Positions 5,442-15,117 of a stretch of DNA of 57,879 bases are shown here, in pieces. Position 1 is the first letter of the stretch, and each line of letters opens with the position of its first letter. Source of the DNA: a virus; the IMG/VR virus record IMGVR_UViG_3300046011_002458, positions 1 to 57,879 of that record; one strand, written 5' to 3'. A program made the position numbers and the translations under genes. Under the pieces are notes generated by a model. It had not been told where the DNA came from, did no database searches, and worked only from the letters and a program-made list of their open reading frames with translations.

Positions 5442-8400
5442 TTATTTCGGCACCACTCGCAAGTACTCGCGGTTCATGTCGGTCGAGAGCTTGTCACGCT
5501 CCACCTGAAGCTGCTTGCGCTGCAGCTTCTTCTCCGCGTCGGTCATGTCCTTGTCTTTGATGATCTCGATCTCGCGCTTGCGGATCATCGTCGACTGCTT
5601 CTGGTAGATCTCCTGCATCCCAGCCAGACGCATCAGGCGCTCTTCCTTGTCCTTGAGCTCAGGGTCTAGGCCCAGCTTCTGCTGCGCCTTCACCTCGTCG
5701 GACAGGGCCTTGACCTCACGCATGCGATCGCCGGCGGCCTTGATGTTGGCCCCCTCGTCGACTTCGCCGTAGAACTTGTTCAAGAACGGGATCTTGTTGG
5801 CCTTCAGGTCATTGCCGTCACCAGTCATCGCCACGACCGCCGTGCCAACCTGCTCGACGAAGGTGCCCAGGCCGCCCGTGGTGGCGCTGATCAGGGTCTG
5901 GATGGTGCCAGGTGCCACCGAGGTCTCCACGCCCATGATCTCGCCAGCTTTGGCCTCGTTGCCACCGCCCAGCTCGTTCAGTGCCTTGGCGATCTTGGCC
6001 GACACGGAGTCCTGCTGGCTGGTGAACATGCGCTCAGAGTCTGGGCGCTTATCGAACGGCGACTTCTGCGGAGACGATGGGGTGCCGAAGGTGCCGCGCT
6101 CAGTGATGATCTGGACCGGCAGGTCCACCAGGGTGGGCATGGCCGCCAATAGCACCTGGACGCCATCAGAAACGTCCACAGCGCCACCAAACGGGTTGAT
6201 TGAGCCCAGGACAGTGGACGTCATGTGCAAGGCCGCCTTGGTGGGTGTCATGCCACGCTTGGGGTCTTTCGCGTTGCGCAGGACGTCGGCCATCACGTAG
6301 CCCGCGTTGGGGAACATATTGAAGCCGTACTGCACAGGGATCGTCACGTAACGGCCGCGCTTGCCCACGCGATCGATGCCGCCTGCCAGGGCGTCGCCCG
6401 GTGGCAGCATGATCACGATGTTGCGCTCCTTCACGTAGCTCGGGATCTTGTCCCAGTAGGCTTCGCCGTCGTCGTCTTCGCCGCCGGCCGAGGCACCGTA
6501 CAGCGCCAGCATCATGCCGACACCAGTCACGCCGGCCATGGACGCCTGCACCGCTGGGCTCTTGAGCACCTTGAAGAGCTGGGCATTGCCCTGCACTGCG
6601 GCGTTGAAGAACAGGTACAGGTTGTTCAGTGCGCCGCCCCACTCGCCCTTGCGGTTGAAGTTGGTGGTGCCGTCCTTGGCCAGGATCGCAGCCTTTGCTG
6701 GGCTGTTGCCTTGCTCGCGCGAGGCTTGGTACAGCGCAAACCGGGTGGCGTTCTCTGAGGCCGAGCCCATGAACTCGAGCACGCGCAACGTGAGCTTGGC
6801 CAGCTTGAACGGGGGCAGCGACTTGACCGCTTCCCACGGGTTGCGTGCGGCCGCGCCAGCGAGCAGCAGCTCGTTGCGCAGGTCCTGGTTGATGTCGTCC
6901 AGCGAGCGCATGAAGAAGCCACCCGTGATGCCGCCGGCAGAGCGGAACTCTGCGAAGCGGGCATCCATCTGCGGGTTGCCAAACAATTTGTTGCTGGTGC
7001 CGGACACGCCGGCCTCTCGCCGGGCCGAGGCCATGAAGGCCTTGGGGTAGGAGGCCAGGTAGGTGGCCAACCCCTTGGGGCCAAGCTCAGCCAAAGCCGA
7101 GGCAGTGCCGGACCACAGCGCATCGCGAGGGATGTTGATCGCAGCGAATGCCGGGTTGTACTTTGTGAGCACAGCCCGCATCCAGTTGTTCCACCAGCCA
7201 GTCATGGCCAGGGTGGCGCGCTCGAGGCCGCTGGTCTCGTCCTTCCAGGCTTGGCGCAGTGCGCGTGTCAGCTCTTTGTCAGCGAACTTGATGTAGACCT
7301 GCTGGCCGCCCACCTTCACGCCGATCGTGTCCTCGCCCTTCTCAATGGACTTGGTGTACTGCACGGTGCCCTGGGCCTTGTTGAAGGCAGGCTTGCTGCG
7401 CTCGACATCCACACCCCACAGGTCTGGGTCTGGGTTCGACAGCACAAAGTCCAGCAGGACCTTGGCCACGTCATTCTTTTCGACGCGGCCAATCACGCGC
7501 TCGTAGTCGCGGATCACGTTTTCGATCAGGTCGCCGGCCTTGGACTTGCGGCCCATGGCGCGAACCGTCTCAGCACCGCGCACGTTGACGCCACGGCCAA
7601 CGCCTGGGCGTGCGACACCGGTATCGGCGTCGACGTTCTCGAAGCCACGCAGTGGGATGTAGTTGTCGTAAGCACCCTCGAGCGCCGTGAACTCGTCCGG
7701 CGTGATCAGGCCTTCGCTGAGCATGACCTGGCGCGTGGCCGAGGTGATGCCCATCAGGGCCTGGTGCAACTCCTCGAACTTCGCGGTGTCGCCGGCCAGG
7801 TCAACCATCTGCAAGATGTTGTCGGCCTCGTCGTTGGTCATGCCAGAGCCACCGTCAGGCATGCGCTTGTTGATGCTGGCGATGTAGGCGTTGCGCTCTT
7901 TGGCGTGCTTGGCGTAGCTGTACATGGACAGCTCGTCCATGTCGATGCCGTACTCAGCCGCCTTGTCGAGCATCGGCTTGACGATGTCGTTCTTGAAGTC
8001 GTCGATCGCTGCCTGGATGCGGCCAGGCATCAGGGTGTTGGCGTCGTAGAAGTTTTGCGCTTCGCCGACTGTGCCGCCCTTGGCCTTGACGGCCTCGATC
8101 ACGCGCTTCATGCGAAGCGCGTCGTCCTGCAGTTTGATGCGTGCGGCGTCGACGTTGCTGGTGGCGTCGACGTCGAAGTTGGAGCCGATCAGTTTTTGGC
8201 GGCGGTTGCTTCGGACTACGGCGTTTCCTTCTTCGACAGATCCGCCCCGCCCTTGAAGGCCTCCTCGACCCCCTTGCACATCTTCTTGAACTCGAGGTCC
8301 AGCTTCAGCTCTTCCTCCTTGGTCAGCGTAACCTTTGATGGTCGAGCGGTAGACTTGCTCGCTGATTCTTCCGGCCTTGAACTCTTGTTCGGTCGCATCT

Positions 8401-11400
8401 TGTAACCTCTCTTTCAATCCTGATTTTATCACGCTTGTGATATTTGCAAGCGGCACGATTTGAGCGTTGCCCGCCCCCTTTGAGTTGTCGATTGCAAACA
8501 GTCGGAAGCGGGGGTTGTCGCCAAACTCGTCCTGCAATTTGCGCACAGCCTCGCTTGAGCCTGCGTGGCCCTTGGTCAGGGCGTCGATGGTGACGGTCCG
8601 GCCCTTGCTCATCGCGCGGGTCAGCACGCCATTGCGCAGCGCTTCGACCGGCTCGCGGTAGATGTAGGCGATCAGCACGCGGTTGCCAGAATCGAGCGCC
8701 ATCTGCACGTTGCGGCGGGCCTTGTCGTAGCTCGAGAGCGTGCCATCCAAAATGGTGTGCGCCTTGTCCAGCTTTGACTTCAGCAATTCCTGTGCGCTCG
8801 ACTTGCCTGCGCCGCCACCGCCGGCCATGAATGCCACGGTGCCCTGCGGCTGGGTCTCGAGTCGAGACTCGAACATGCGCTGGGTCATGTCGCTTGCGGC
8901 CTCATGCACCTCGGGTGCGCGGCTGCGGTTCTGACGGTACTCGGGCGACAGCTCGCGCACCAGGTCGGTATCGAGCAAGCGGCCACCGTCGGAGCCCTTG
9001 AGGCCCGAGTACTCGGCCAAGGCACCGTCGAAGTCCTCGTCGATGCGAGCCTGCAGCGCAGCACCGATGCTGCGATTGCTGCGGCGGATGTCGGGATTGG
9101 TTGCGTCGAACGCGCCTTGAGCATGCTTTGGATTCAGGAGCAGTGCGCCCTCGTCGCCAAGGTCGGCCAGGATCAGCCAGCCGTCGACGGAATACTTCTT
9201 GATGTCCGAGCGATCGCCGTACTCCATGGCCTGCTCTACGGTGCGCGTCACCCAGATCGCGTCGGATGCCGGGATTGAAGCAAGGTCAACGCTCAGCTTG
9301 CCGGCGGATTCGCTGGCCAGCTCGCCGATGTCTTTATTGCCCAGTTCCTCGCTTTCGTACCGAACCACATCGGCCACCGTTGCATTTTTTGGTGGGTTGT
9401 AGTTCAGGGCTCGATAGCCATCACCGCGCCATGTGCGGTCTGTGCTTCTGCGGATGTCTGGGCGGTTGCTTGCCATGACGCGGCCAAACTGGAACGACGA
9501 GCCTGCATCGGCCAGTGCCTGGTCCGCGACTTCGGCCTCGCTTGCTTTGACGCGGGCCTCGCCAAACTCAAGACGGAACGATGGGGCCACCTCGGCCAGC
9601 GCTGGGCGGGCCTTGATGATGCTGACCATCTCGTTGCCCTCGGGCCGGCGCACCAGCTCGTCGCCTGCAGTGCGCGTGCGGTTGACGGCGACTGCGCGCT
9701 CGATCTTGCGCGGCACGATCGTCTGGCTAGAGGTTGTGCCTTGGTACTTGACCGGGACGTCGGAGTTGAGAACGACGGCCGTGCCTTGCTCGCGGTTGAC
9801 GTAACCACGGAAGCCGGCATCCAGGATGGCCGACTCGAACTCGTTGGGGGTTGCGGGGAAGGTGCGAGACCCGGCTGCCGGGTCGTACAGGTTGCTCAGG
9901 TCTGCGTTGTAGACGTGGCCACCGAGACCGAGCTCAGGCTGGGGGATGCCGCCGGCGACAGGCAGGTAGAAGTAGACGCGGCGCTTGATGCGGGCGTCAA
10001 CGCTTGGCTGGGCCAGGCGTGATTGCTCAGCGCCCTTGATGCCCGAACCGAAGCTGACGCCAGACAGGACACTCAGTCCCCCTTGCTTTCCGTAGTGGAC
10101 TGCCCCTGCAACCTTGATTGCATCGCCTTGATCGCCCCCAGCGCTGGATCTTCCGGCAGGTTCTGCAGGTCGGGCAGCGCGGTTGCTGAATTGGATTTTT
10201 CCTGCGTCGCCCCAGTCGTACCGCTCGCTGAAGTCGTCGAAGACTCGCTGGACCCGGGGCGCGAGATAAGCTCTGGCCCAGTCAAGAACATCGGATCTTC
10301 CTTCGGCACTGGCCCTCGCAACGTAATCTTGCCCATTTTGATTTTCCTTCCAATTGTTGGTCATCATGTCGCCGCTGGACGCAAACCACTGCGCGTCAGC
10401 ATCCGGCAACACAGATTCAGCCACACGCAGAATGTCCGCGTGCAGCTTTTCATTTGTGATGATACCAAAATTCACAAGCCTTATACCGCTTGGGGAGCTG
10501 ATAAAGGCGAATTGATCCTGCCAGCCCTCATGGCCATTGTCAGCCATCCACTGGCCGACAGCCGCCTCGAGGTCCGCCACTTCGCGGGGGTTGAGTGGGC
10601 GGCCAACCTTGATGTCCAGGCCATTGGCGTCGCGCTTCGTGCTTGAGTAGAACGGGCGGTGCCAGCCCACGCCCTCTTGGCGGGCCACCAGGCCAGCCAC
10701 GGCAGCGTAGACGTTGAGCGCCTTGGCCTGGGCGGGGTCGACGTTGGTCTTGCCGGCATCGCCCTTTGCTGGGGCCATGGCCACACCGAGCTGCGTGCTT
10801 GGCGAGATCTCGCCTTGCCACACGCCGGGGGCCAGGATGTCGTTGTCGACAAGCAAGCCCAACCGCATGGCCAACAGGTCATTGCCCTGCTCATCAAGGA
10901 ATGCCCGCTGCACAGCCTGCTGGAACTCCACCTGCTGCGCATAAGGCGCGTCGTGGATGCCGGGCAGAACACCCGTTGTGCGGCCAGGGCGAGCCTCAAA
11001 GGAGACCTGCCCGATGTGGCGCTTGAGGCCATCGCCAAAGTCGAACTTGGCCTGCTGTGTGTCGTCCTTTGTGACGTCGTGCGCGAAGGAATACTTGAGC
11101 CAGTTGTCGCGGTGCTTTTGCTTGTCGATGATGACCCGTTCCTTGCCCTTGCCGCCCTTGCCCGGCACGAACTTGATCCAGCCCTTCTTTTCGCTGGTGC
11201 GCTCGGTTTCTTTCTTAACGCCCTTGTTCTCCATGCGGGCCTTCATGGCCACCCAGATCGCGGCCTGCACCTGCTGCGGCTCCCAGCCCAGCTCTTGCGC
11301 CAAGCGGTTGGTCTCGTTCTCCATGAAAGAGTACTGCGTCGCAGTGGGCGCATCGGTCTCGTACTGACCGGCGCGCATCATCCACATGTCGATCGTCGCG

Positions 11401-14400
11401 CCCTGCTTGCCGGCGGTCGATGGGTCGATCTCGCGCAGCAGGTTGAAGAAGAAGTTGCCGGTCTTCTCGCCGGACCAGAATGCGTCGACGTCGTCGAGTG
11501 CGTTCTTGGCTTTTTTGTCCATGTCGCCGGTCTTCACGCTGATCGGCTGGCCAGCCTTGTACTGAGCCCACGCACGCAGCGCGAACGTGGAGTTGGCGTC
11601 GACCTTGGCTTGTGGCGAATAGATGGCCAGCAAGGCCACGAACTTGCGCGCTTCGTTGACGTCGCCACCCACCATCTTCAGCACTTCGCGGCTGCTGTTC
11701 TCGTACCAGTAGCGGCCTGGCGCACCCTCGTCCGCGAGCTGGCGCAGGATCTTGCGCAAGGTCGGGATCTTGCCGGGCGTGTTGAACTTCTCAGGCGCAC
11801 CCAGGTACTTGCCGTCTTTCATCGGCAGCTTCTCGGTGACCTGGCCGCCGCGACTGTAGGCGATGTTGCGACCCTCGAGCGCGGCGCGCACACGAGGCGC
11901 TGCGGCGTTGGTGAACACCACGCCTTCCTTGGTGACGCGGCCCACTGTGCCCTCGGGCATGGCCGCGCGGATGGCGTCGCTGTCGCCGAACACGGTGAGC
12001 GATCCATCTTTGGCGGTGGCCACCTCGTAGTCGCCGAACTTCTCGGTCTTCGCGCGGCGGGCCATCATCACGTCGCCAGTCACAGCGGCGTCGGGCGTCA
12101 GGCCCTGCTCCTGCATGGCCTCGGCGTAGGCAGTGGTCAACAGGTCTCGAGCCTTGGCCACGTCTGTGATGTACGTGTTGACGAACTCGTCGCCGTACTC
12201 GCTGCGAGCACCAGTCAGGATTTGGTTGAGCTTGGACAGGATGGCCTTGGCCACCTCGGCAAACTCGGCGTTGCCCATCTTTGCGCGCAACTCTTCCCAG
12301 AAGTCGGCTCGCTTGCTGATCGCCTGAACCATGAATGCGGGGATCTCTTCGTCGAGCTGAGCGTCGGTGTAGTCGAACACCTGCTTGAACTCGTTCGTCT
12401 TGTCCTCACGGAACAACTGGCGCAGTGCCGTGTTGAGGGTCGCACGCTTGTCGTCTGACAGGCCGTGGTAGGCCTCGTGCATCGTGACGAACAAAGGCGC
12501 GTCAACGGTGTCGTCGGCGATCATGATGTGCTTGCCGCCAGCTCGATTGATCAGGCCATTGGGCATCGACATCTCGGGACCGGACACGCGCGTGATCACA
12601 GTCAACGTCTTGCCAAGCAAGCGGGCAACAGTGCTGGCCAGCTTCTGGCCGTCGTTCATTTGACTGACCGACACTGGCGCAACGTCGAGGCCTGTCTCGG
12701 CCTGCAGCGCAGCGCGCACCGACTTGATTGCCCCAATCGGCGCGGGCAGCGCCAGCTTCAGTCCGGCAGGGACAGCACCTTGCACATTGGTCGGTGCTGC
12801 TGTGCCGACGGCTGCGGTTGCTCCGGCTGCTGGTGCTTCTTGTCCTTGCGCTTGGCCTTGGATGGCTTGAGGGGCTTGAGTGCCACTGACGTTCTCCTGA
12901 GTTTCGGAATAACCGGCCAAGCGGAACTTGCCGTTGGCCATCGACTCGACCTTCCAGCCGAGATCCGGGAACATGCGCTGACGACCTGGCAGCGCCTGCT
13001 GTGCATCGCCTTGCGTCACGTAGCCGTCGCCCTTGCGGCCGAACCACTGCTCGGCCGGCTGGACTACAGCATTGTTATTTTCTTGGCTCGCGATCGAGGC
13101 CTCGGTGCGTGCCAGCAGATCCTGATCAGTGGCCCGATCGAACGGGCGATTCAGGCCGGCAGTCGGTTGCCCGGCTGCGCCTGGAACAGAGACAGCCTGT
13201 GGAACATTGGTCCCAGCAAGTCCGGCAACTCCACCTCGCTGCCCGGTGGCGTCATTGACATCAAGTCCTGGAATGTCCAGGCCTCCGCCACGCTGATCGC
13301 TTGCGAGCTCACCGCTTCCTGCAGCTGCCAATGGAGGAATGCTTGTTGCGCTGACATCGGTTGTCTCCGGTGCGGTTGGAACGACAATGTCCACCAGGCC
13401 AGCCTGCTGTGTGGGCGAACCTGCTGGGGTGAAATTGATGGGTGCGGCTGGGCCGGTGTCGCCTTGCTGACGCGACGTCAGGCGCGGGTCGATCAGTGTG
13501 GGGTCGTAGTTGTTGACGTCGAAGAGCGCCACAGCTTGGCGCTCTGCTGCGATGCCAGGCGTCTGCGCTGCGCGGGCCTCTTGGAACTGGCTTGCAGCTC
13601 CGGCAGCACTGAATGGGGCTGAGGTTACGAGCGCCGTGGCCATGGCCTCGGGCACACCCTCTGTCAGCTTTTGGTTGGGGTCGACCGTGCGCGAGATGAC
13701 GTTGCCGCCAAACTGCGTGCCGCCCTCCTCGAACTGCTCGCCGACCAGGTCCTTGGCCAGCATCTTTCCAGCGCCGGCAAACGTCAGAGCTTCGGCTGTG
13801 GCCTTTCCCAGGCCCCTGGAGGCGATAGCGGCCTCGGCACCCATAAACCCCAGCAGACCCAGCGGCGCGGTGATCAGCGCGGCCATACGGGCCTTCGTGG
13901 TGGCAATCTCTTCGATCGCGTCCTTGCTGGACTTGCCTTCGGCGGTCAGCTTCTGGTAGTCGGGGTTCTGTTGCCACACGCTCAGCGGCGTTTGCTTCGG
14001 GTCGGTCAGTTTTTCGTACACGCCACCGGCTGCGTCGCCGCCAGCCATGACCATGGACGCACCCACACCGCCGGCGGTCGTGCCCGCGACGCGCGCGCCT
14101 GCCTGGATGGCTCCGCCGCTGATCGCTTCAGCCAACGCCACAGTGGGGCTGGCACGGCCAGCCAGGCCAACGGAGCCAGCGGTCGCTGCGCCAACAAAGC
14201 GGGAGGCTCCCACGACACCCAGGAAGTTGGGCACCTGCTTCACGGCCTCAGACAGGCCAAGCGCTGGGCTGGTGACAAGCTGCACAACGGTGGCGGCGTA
14301 CTTGTCGAGGAACCCGTCTTCGTTCAGCACGCGCTCGCGCAGCTGTTCGCGCTGAGCCTTCAGCACGCCGGACTCTTGAGCCTGCAATTCCTTCTGTGTG

Positions 14401-15083
14401 GCGCTCAGCGATGCCGCGATGTCGCTGCTTGGGGCGATGATGTTGATCGGCAGCTGCACCAGGCCAACCGCGCCTTGGCTCAGGTTGGACAGTGTGTCGG
14501 CCGCCCACTCGCCGGCGCTGCGGAACTCCTCGGCCTTGGCATCGCGAGCTGCGCGGATGTTCTCTGGCTTTTTGGCCGCATCGGCCAGGTCGGCAAAGCT
14601 CTTGTCGCCCCGGGCGTCCATGGCCTTGACGACCTTGTTGACCGTCGGGTCCTTGCTGACCATCTGGCCACGGCTGCTGCGCACCGAGTCGGCTGCAGAT
14701 TGCGCCTGCGAACTGATCGGGCCTGCGCCGTAGGACAGGCGTCGATCGATGTCGGCCTGCTTTTCCTCGGCCGTGGGGACGTAGTCCTCCATGACGCTCT
14801 TGAACTTAGGCCGCAGGGACTCGCCCACGCGCTGAATGATGCCGGGCTGAGGTGGTGCCTTGTAGCGCGCGGCCAGTCGGGCGGTCTCGTCGCCGGTGTC
14901 GATCACTGGCGCGGCCGCCGGGGCCGGAGCCTCGCCGCCGGACAGGAAGCCGATCACCTCCGATGCGCTGTAGCCAGACTGCAACGCCCCGCTCAGATCA
15001 AATTTATTCTCTGTGGCCAGGTAATCCGCGATCTCTTCGTCGGAATACCCGGAGCTGCGGGCTGCGTTGATGTCGAACTTCAT
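5442..15083 (-). CDS. 3213-residue polyvalent internal virion protein
   Basis: One uninterrupted frame covers one sixth of the genome, in the position of internal virion/ejection proteins, last in the late operon. Visible modules: two N-terminal repeats of about 24 residues (5-22 and 28-48, core SGYS); an HEAYH zincin motif (869-873) with an acidic EEIPAF segment near 912; a conserved helical domain (about 1090-1290, DUF7178-like); a further domain at about 1357-1600; two regions resembling ADP-ribosyltransferase-like domains (about 1700-1780 and 1885-1985); a zeta-toxin-like P-loop kinase (Walker A GGGGAGKS 2088-2095); and a 900-residue helical C-terminus with a hydrophobic stretch near 2845-2866 and a final coiled coil. 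NPDIRRS-type linkers recur between modules. Such ejected polyvalent proteins are thought to act on host defence or metabolism; specific activities are inferred. Confidence 0.9.
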   Translation of the reverse strand: MKFDINAARSSGYSDEEIADYLATENKFDLSGALQSGYSASEVIGFLSGGEAPAPAAAPVIDTGDETARLAARYKAPPQPGIIQRVGESLRPKFKSVMEDYVPTAEEKQADIDRRLSYGAGPISSQAQSAADSVRSSRGQMVSKDPTVNKVVKAMDARGDKSFADLADAAKKPENIRAARDAKAEEFRSAGEWAADTLSNLSQGAVGLVQLPINIIAPSSDIAASLSATQKELQAQESGVLKAQREQLRERVLNEDGFLDKYAATVVQLVTSPALGLSEAVKQVPNFLGVVGASRFVGAATAGSVGLAGRASPTVALAEAISGGAIQAGARVAGTTAGGVGASMVMAGGDAAGGVYEKLTDPKQTPLSVWQQNPDYQKLTAEGKSSKDAIEEIATTKARMAALITAPLGLLGFMGAEAAIASRGLGKATAEALTFAGAGKMLAKDLVGEQFEEGGTQFGGNVISRTVDPNQKLTEGVPEAMATALVTSAPFSAAGAASQFQEARAAQTPGIAAERQAVALFDVNNYDPTLIDPRLTSRQQGDTGPAAPINFTPAGSPTQQAGLVDIVVPTAPETTDVSATSIPPLAAAGSGELASDQRGGGLDIPGLDVNDATGQRGGVAGLAGTNVPQAVSVPGAAGQPTAGLNRPFDRATDQDLLARTEASIASQENNNAVVQPAEQWFGRKGDGYVTQGDAQQALPGRQRMFPDLGWKVESMANGKFRLAGYSETQENVSGTQAPQAIQGQAQGQEAPAAGATAAVGTAAPTNVQGAVPAGLKLALPAPIGAIKSVRAALQAETGLDVAPVSVSQMNDGQKLASTVARLLGKTLTVITRVSGPEMSMPNGLINRAGGKHIMIADDTVDAPLFVTMHEAYHGLSDDKRATLNTALRQLFREDKTNEFKQVFDYTDAQLDEEIPAFMVQAISKRADFWEELRAKMGNAEFAEVAKAILSKLNQILTGARSEYGDEFVNTYITDVAKARDLLTTAYAEAMQEQGLTPDAAVTGDVMMARRAKTEKFGDYEVATAKDGSLTVFGDSDAIRAAMPEGTVGRVTKEGVVFTNAAAPRVRAALEGRNIAYSRGGQVTEKLPMKDGKYLGAPEKFNTPGKIPTLRKILRQLADEGAPGRYWYENSSREVLKMVGGDVNEARKFVALLAIYSPQAKVDANSTFALRAWAQYKAGQPISVKTGDMDKKAKNALDDVDAFWSGEKTGNFFFNLLREIDPSTAGKQGATIDMWMMRAGQYETDAPTATQYSFMENETNRLAQELGWEPQQVQAAIWVAMKARMENKGVKKETERTSEKKGWIKFVPGKGGKGKERVIIDKQKHRDNWLKYSFAHDVTKDDTQQAKFDFGDGLKRHIGQVSFEARPGRTTGVLPGIHDAPYAQQVEFQQAVQRAFLDEQGNDLLAMRLGLLVDNDILAPGVWQGEISPSTQLGVAMAPAKGDAGKTNVDPAQAKALNVYAAVAGLVARQEGVGWHRPFYSSTKRDANGLDIKVGRPLNPREVADLEAAVGQWMADNGHEGWQDQFAFISSPSGIRLVNFGIITNEKLHADILRVAESVLPDADAQWFASSGDMMTNNWKENQNGQDYVARASAEGRSDVLDWARAYLAPRVQRVFDDFSERYDWGDAGKIQFSNRAARPAEPAGRSSAGGDQGDAIKVAGAVHYGKQGGLSVLSGVSFGSGIKGAEQSRLAQPSVDARIKRRVYFYLPVAGGIPQPELGLGGHVYNADLSNLYDPAAGSRTFPATPNEFESAILDAGFRGYVNREQGTAVVLNSDVPVKYQGTTSSQTIVPRKIERAVAVNRTRTAGDELVRRPEGNEMVSIIKARPALAEVAPSFRLEFGEARVKASEAEVADQALADAGSSFQFGRVMASNRPDIRRSTDRTWRGDGYRALNYNPPKNATVADVVRYESEELGNKDIGELASESAGKLSVDLASIPASDAIWVTRTVEQAMEYGDRSDIKKYSVDGWLILADLGDEGALLLNPKHAQGAFDATNPDIRRSNRSIGAALQARIDEDFDGALAEYSGLKGSDGGRLLDTDLVRELSPEYRQNRSRAPEVHEAASDMTQRMFESRLETQPQGTVAFMAGGGGAGKSSAQELLKSKLDKAHTILDGTLSSYDKARRNVQMALDSGNRVLIAYIYREPVEALRNGVLTRAMSKGRTVTIDALTKGHAGSSEAVRKLQDEFGDNPRFRLFAIDNSKGAGNAQIVPLANITSVIKSGLKERLQDATEQEFKAGRISEQVYRSTIKGYADQGGRAEAGPRVQEDVQGGRGGLQGRGGSVEEGNAVVRSNRRQKLIGSNFDVDATSNVDAARIKLQDDALRMKRVIEAVKAKGGTVGEAQNFYDANTLMPGRIQAAIDDFKNDIVKPMLDKAAEYGIDMDELSMYSYAKHAKERNAYIASINKRMPDGGSGMTNDEADNILQMVDLAGDTAKFEELHQALMGITSATRQVMLSEGLITPDEFTALEGAYDNYIPLRGFENVDADTGVARPGVGRGVNVRGAETVRAMGRKSKAGDLIENVIRDYERVIGRVEKNDVAKVLLDFVLSNPDPDLWGVDVERSKPAFNKAQGTVQYTKSIEKGEDTIGVKVGGQQVYIKFADKELTRALRQAWKDETSGLERATLAMTGWWNNWMRAVLTKYNPAFAAINIPRDALWSGTASALAELGPKGLATYLASYPKAFMASARREAGVSGTSNKLFGNPQMDARFAEFRSAGGITGGFFMRSLDDINQDLRNELLLAGAAARNPWEAVKSLPPFKLAKLTLRVLEFMGSASENATRFALYQASREQGNSPAKAAILAKDGTTNFNRKGEWGGALNNLYLFFNAAVQGNAQLFKVLKSPAVQASMAGVTGVGMMLALYGASAGGEDDDGEAYWDKIPSYVKERNIVIMLPPGDALAGGIDRVGKRGRYVTIPVQYGFNMFPNAGYVMADVLRNAKDPKRGMTPTKAALHMTSTVLGSINPFGGAVDVSDGVQVLLAAMPTLVDLPVQIITERGTFGTPSSPQKSPFDKRPDSERMFTSQQDSVSAKIAKALNELGGGNEAKAGEIMGVETSVAPGTIQTLISATTGGLGTFVEQVGTAVVAMTGDGNDLKANKIPFLNKFYGEVDEGANIKAAGDRMREVKALSDEVKAQQKLGLDPELKDKEERLMRLAGMQEIYQKQSTMIRKREIEIIKDKDMTDAEKKLQRKQLQVERDKLSTDMNREYLRVVPK
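8427..8442. promoter_or_regulatory. Palindromic operator-like site inside the giant gene
   Basis: TATCACGCTTGTGATA is a perfect 16-bp palindrome with the same TATCAC/GTGATA arms as the early operators. It encodes residues about 2214-2219 (N-I-T-S-V-I). It may be a chance match, or an intragenic repressor site. Confidence 0.35.
10471..10486 (+). promoter_or_regulatory. Intragenic copy of the integrase operator/-10 sequence
   Basis: TCACAAGCCTTATA here (10472-10485) is identical over 14 bases to the integrase promoter (1731-1744), but it lies inside the giant minus-strand gene in plus orientation and has no convincing -35. Confidence 0.3.
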
Positions 15084-15117
15084 GGGAATAGAGCGTCACG
15101 AAGGTTAAAAGAGACCG

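Noticed and set aside
10659-12458. 600-codon plus-strand frame inside the giant gene
   Set aside because: Composition (Leu/His/Val/Gly-rich with no domain) and the strong evidence for the minus-strand protein mark it as a GC-driven shadow.
5442-15083. Giant protein as an N4-like virion RNA polymerase
   Set aside because: The size and late position fit, but no T7-type polymerase motifs are visible and the recognised modules are peptidase-, ART- and kinase-like.
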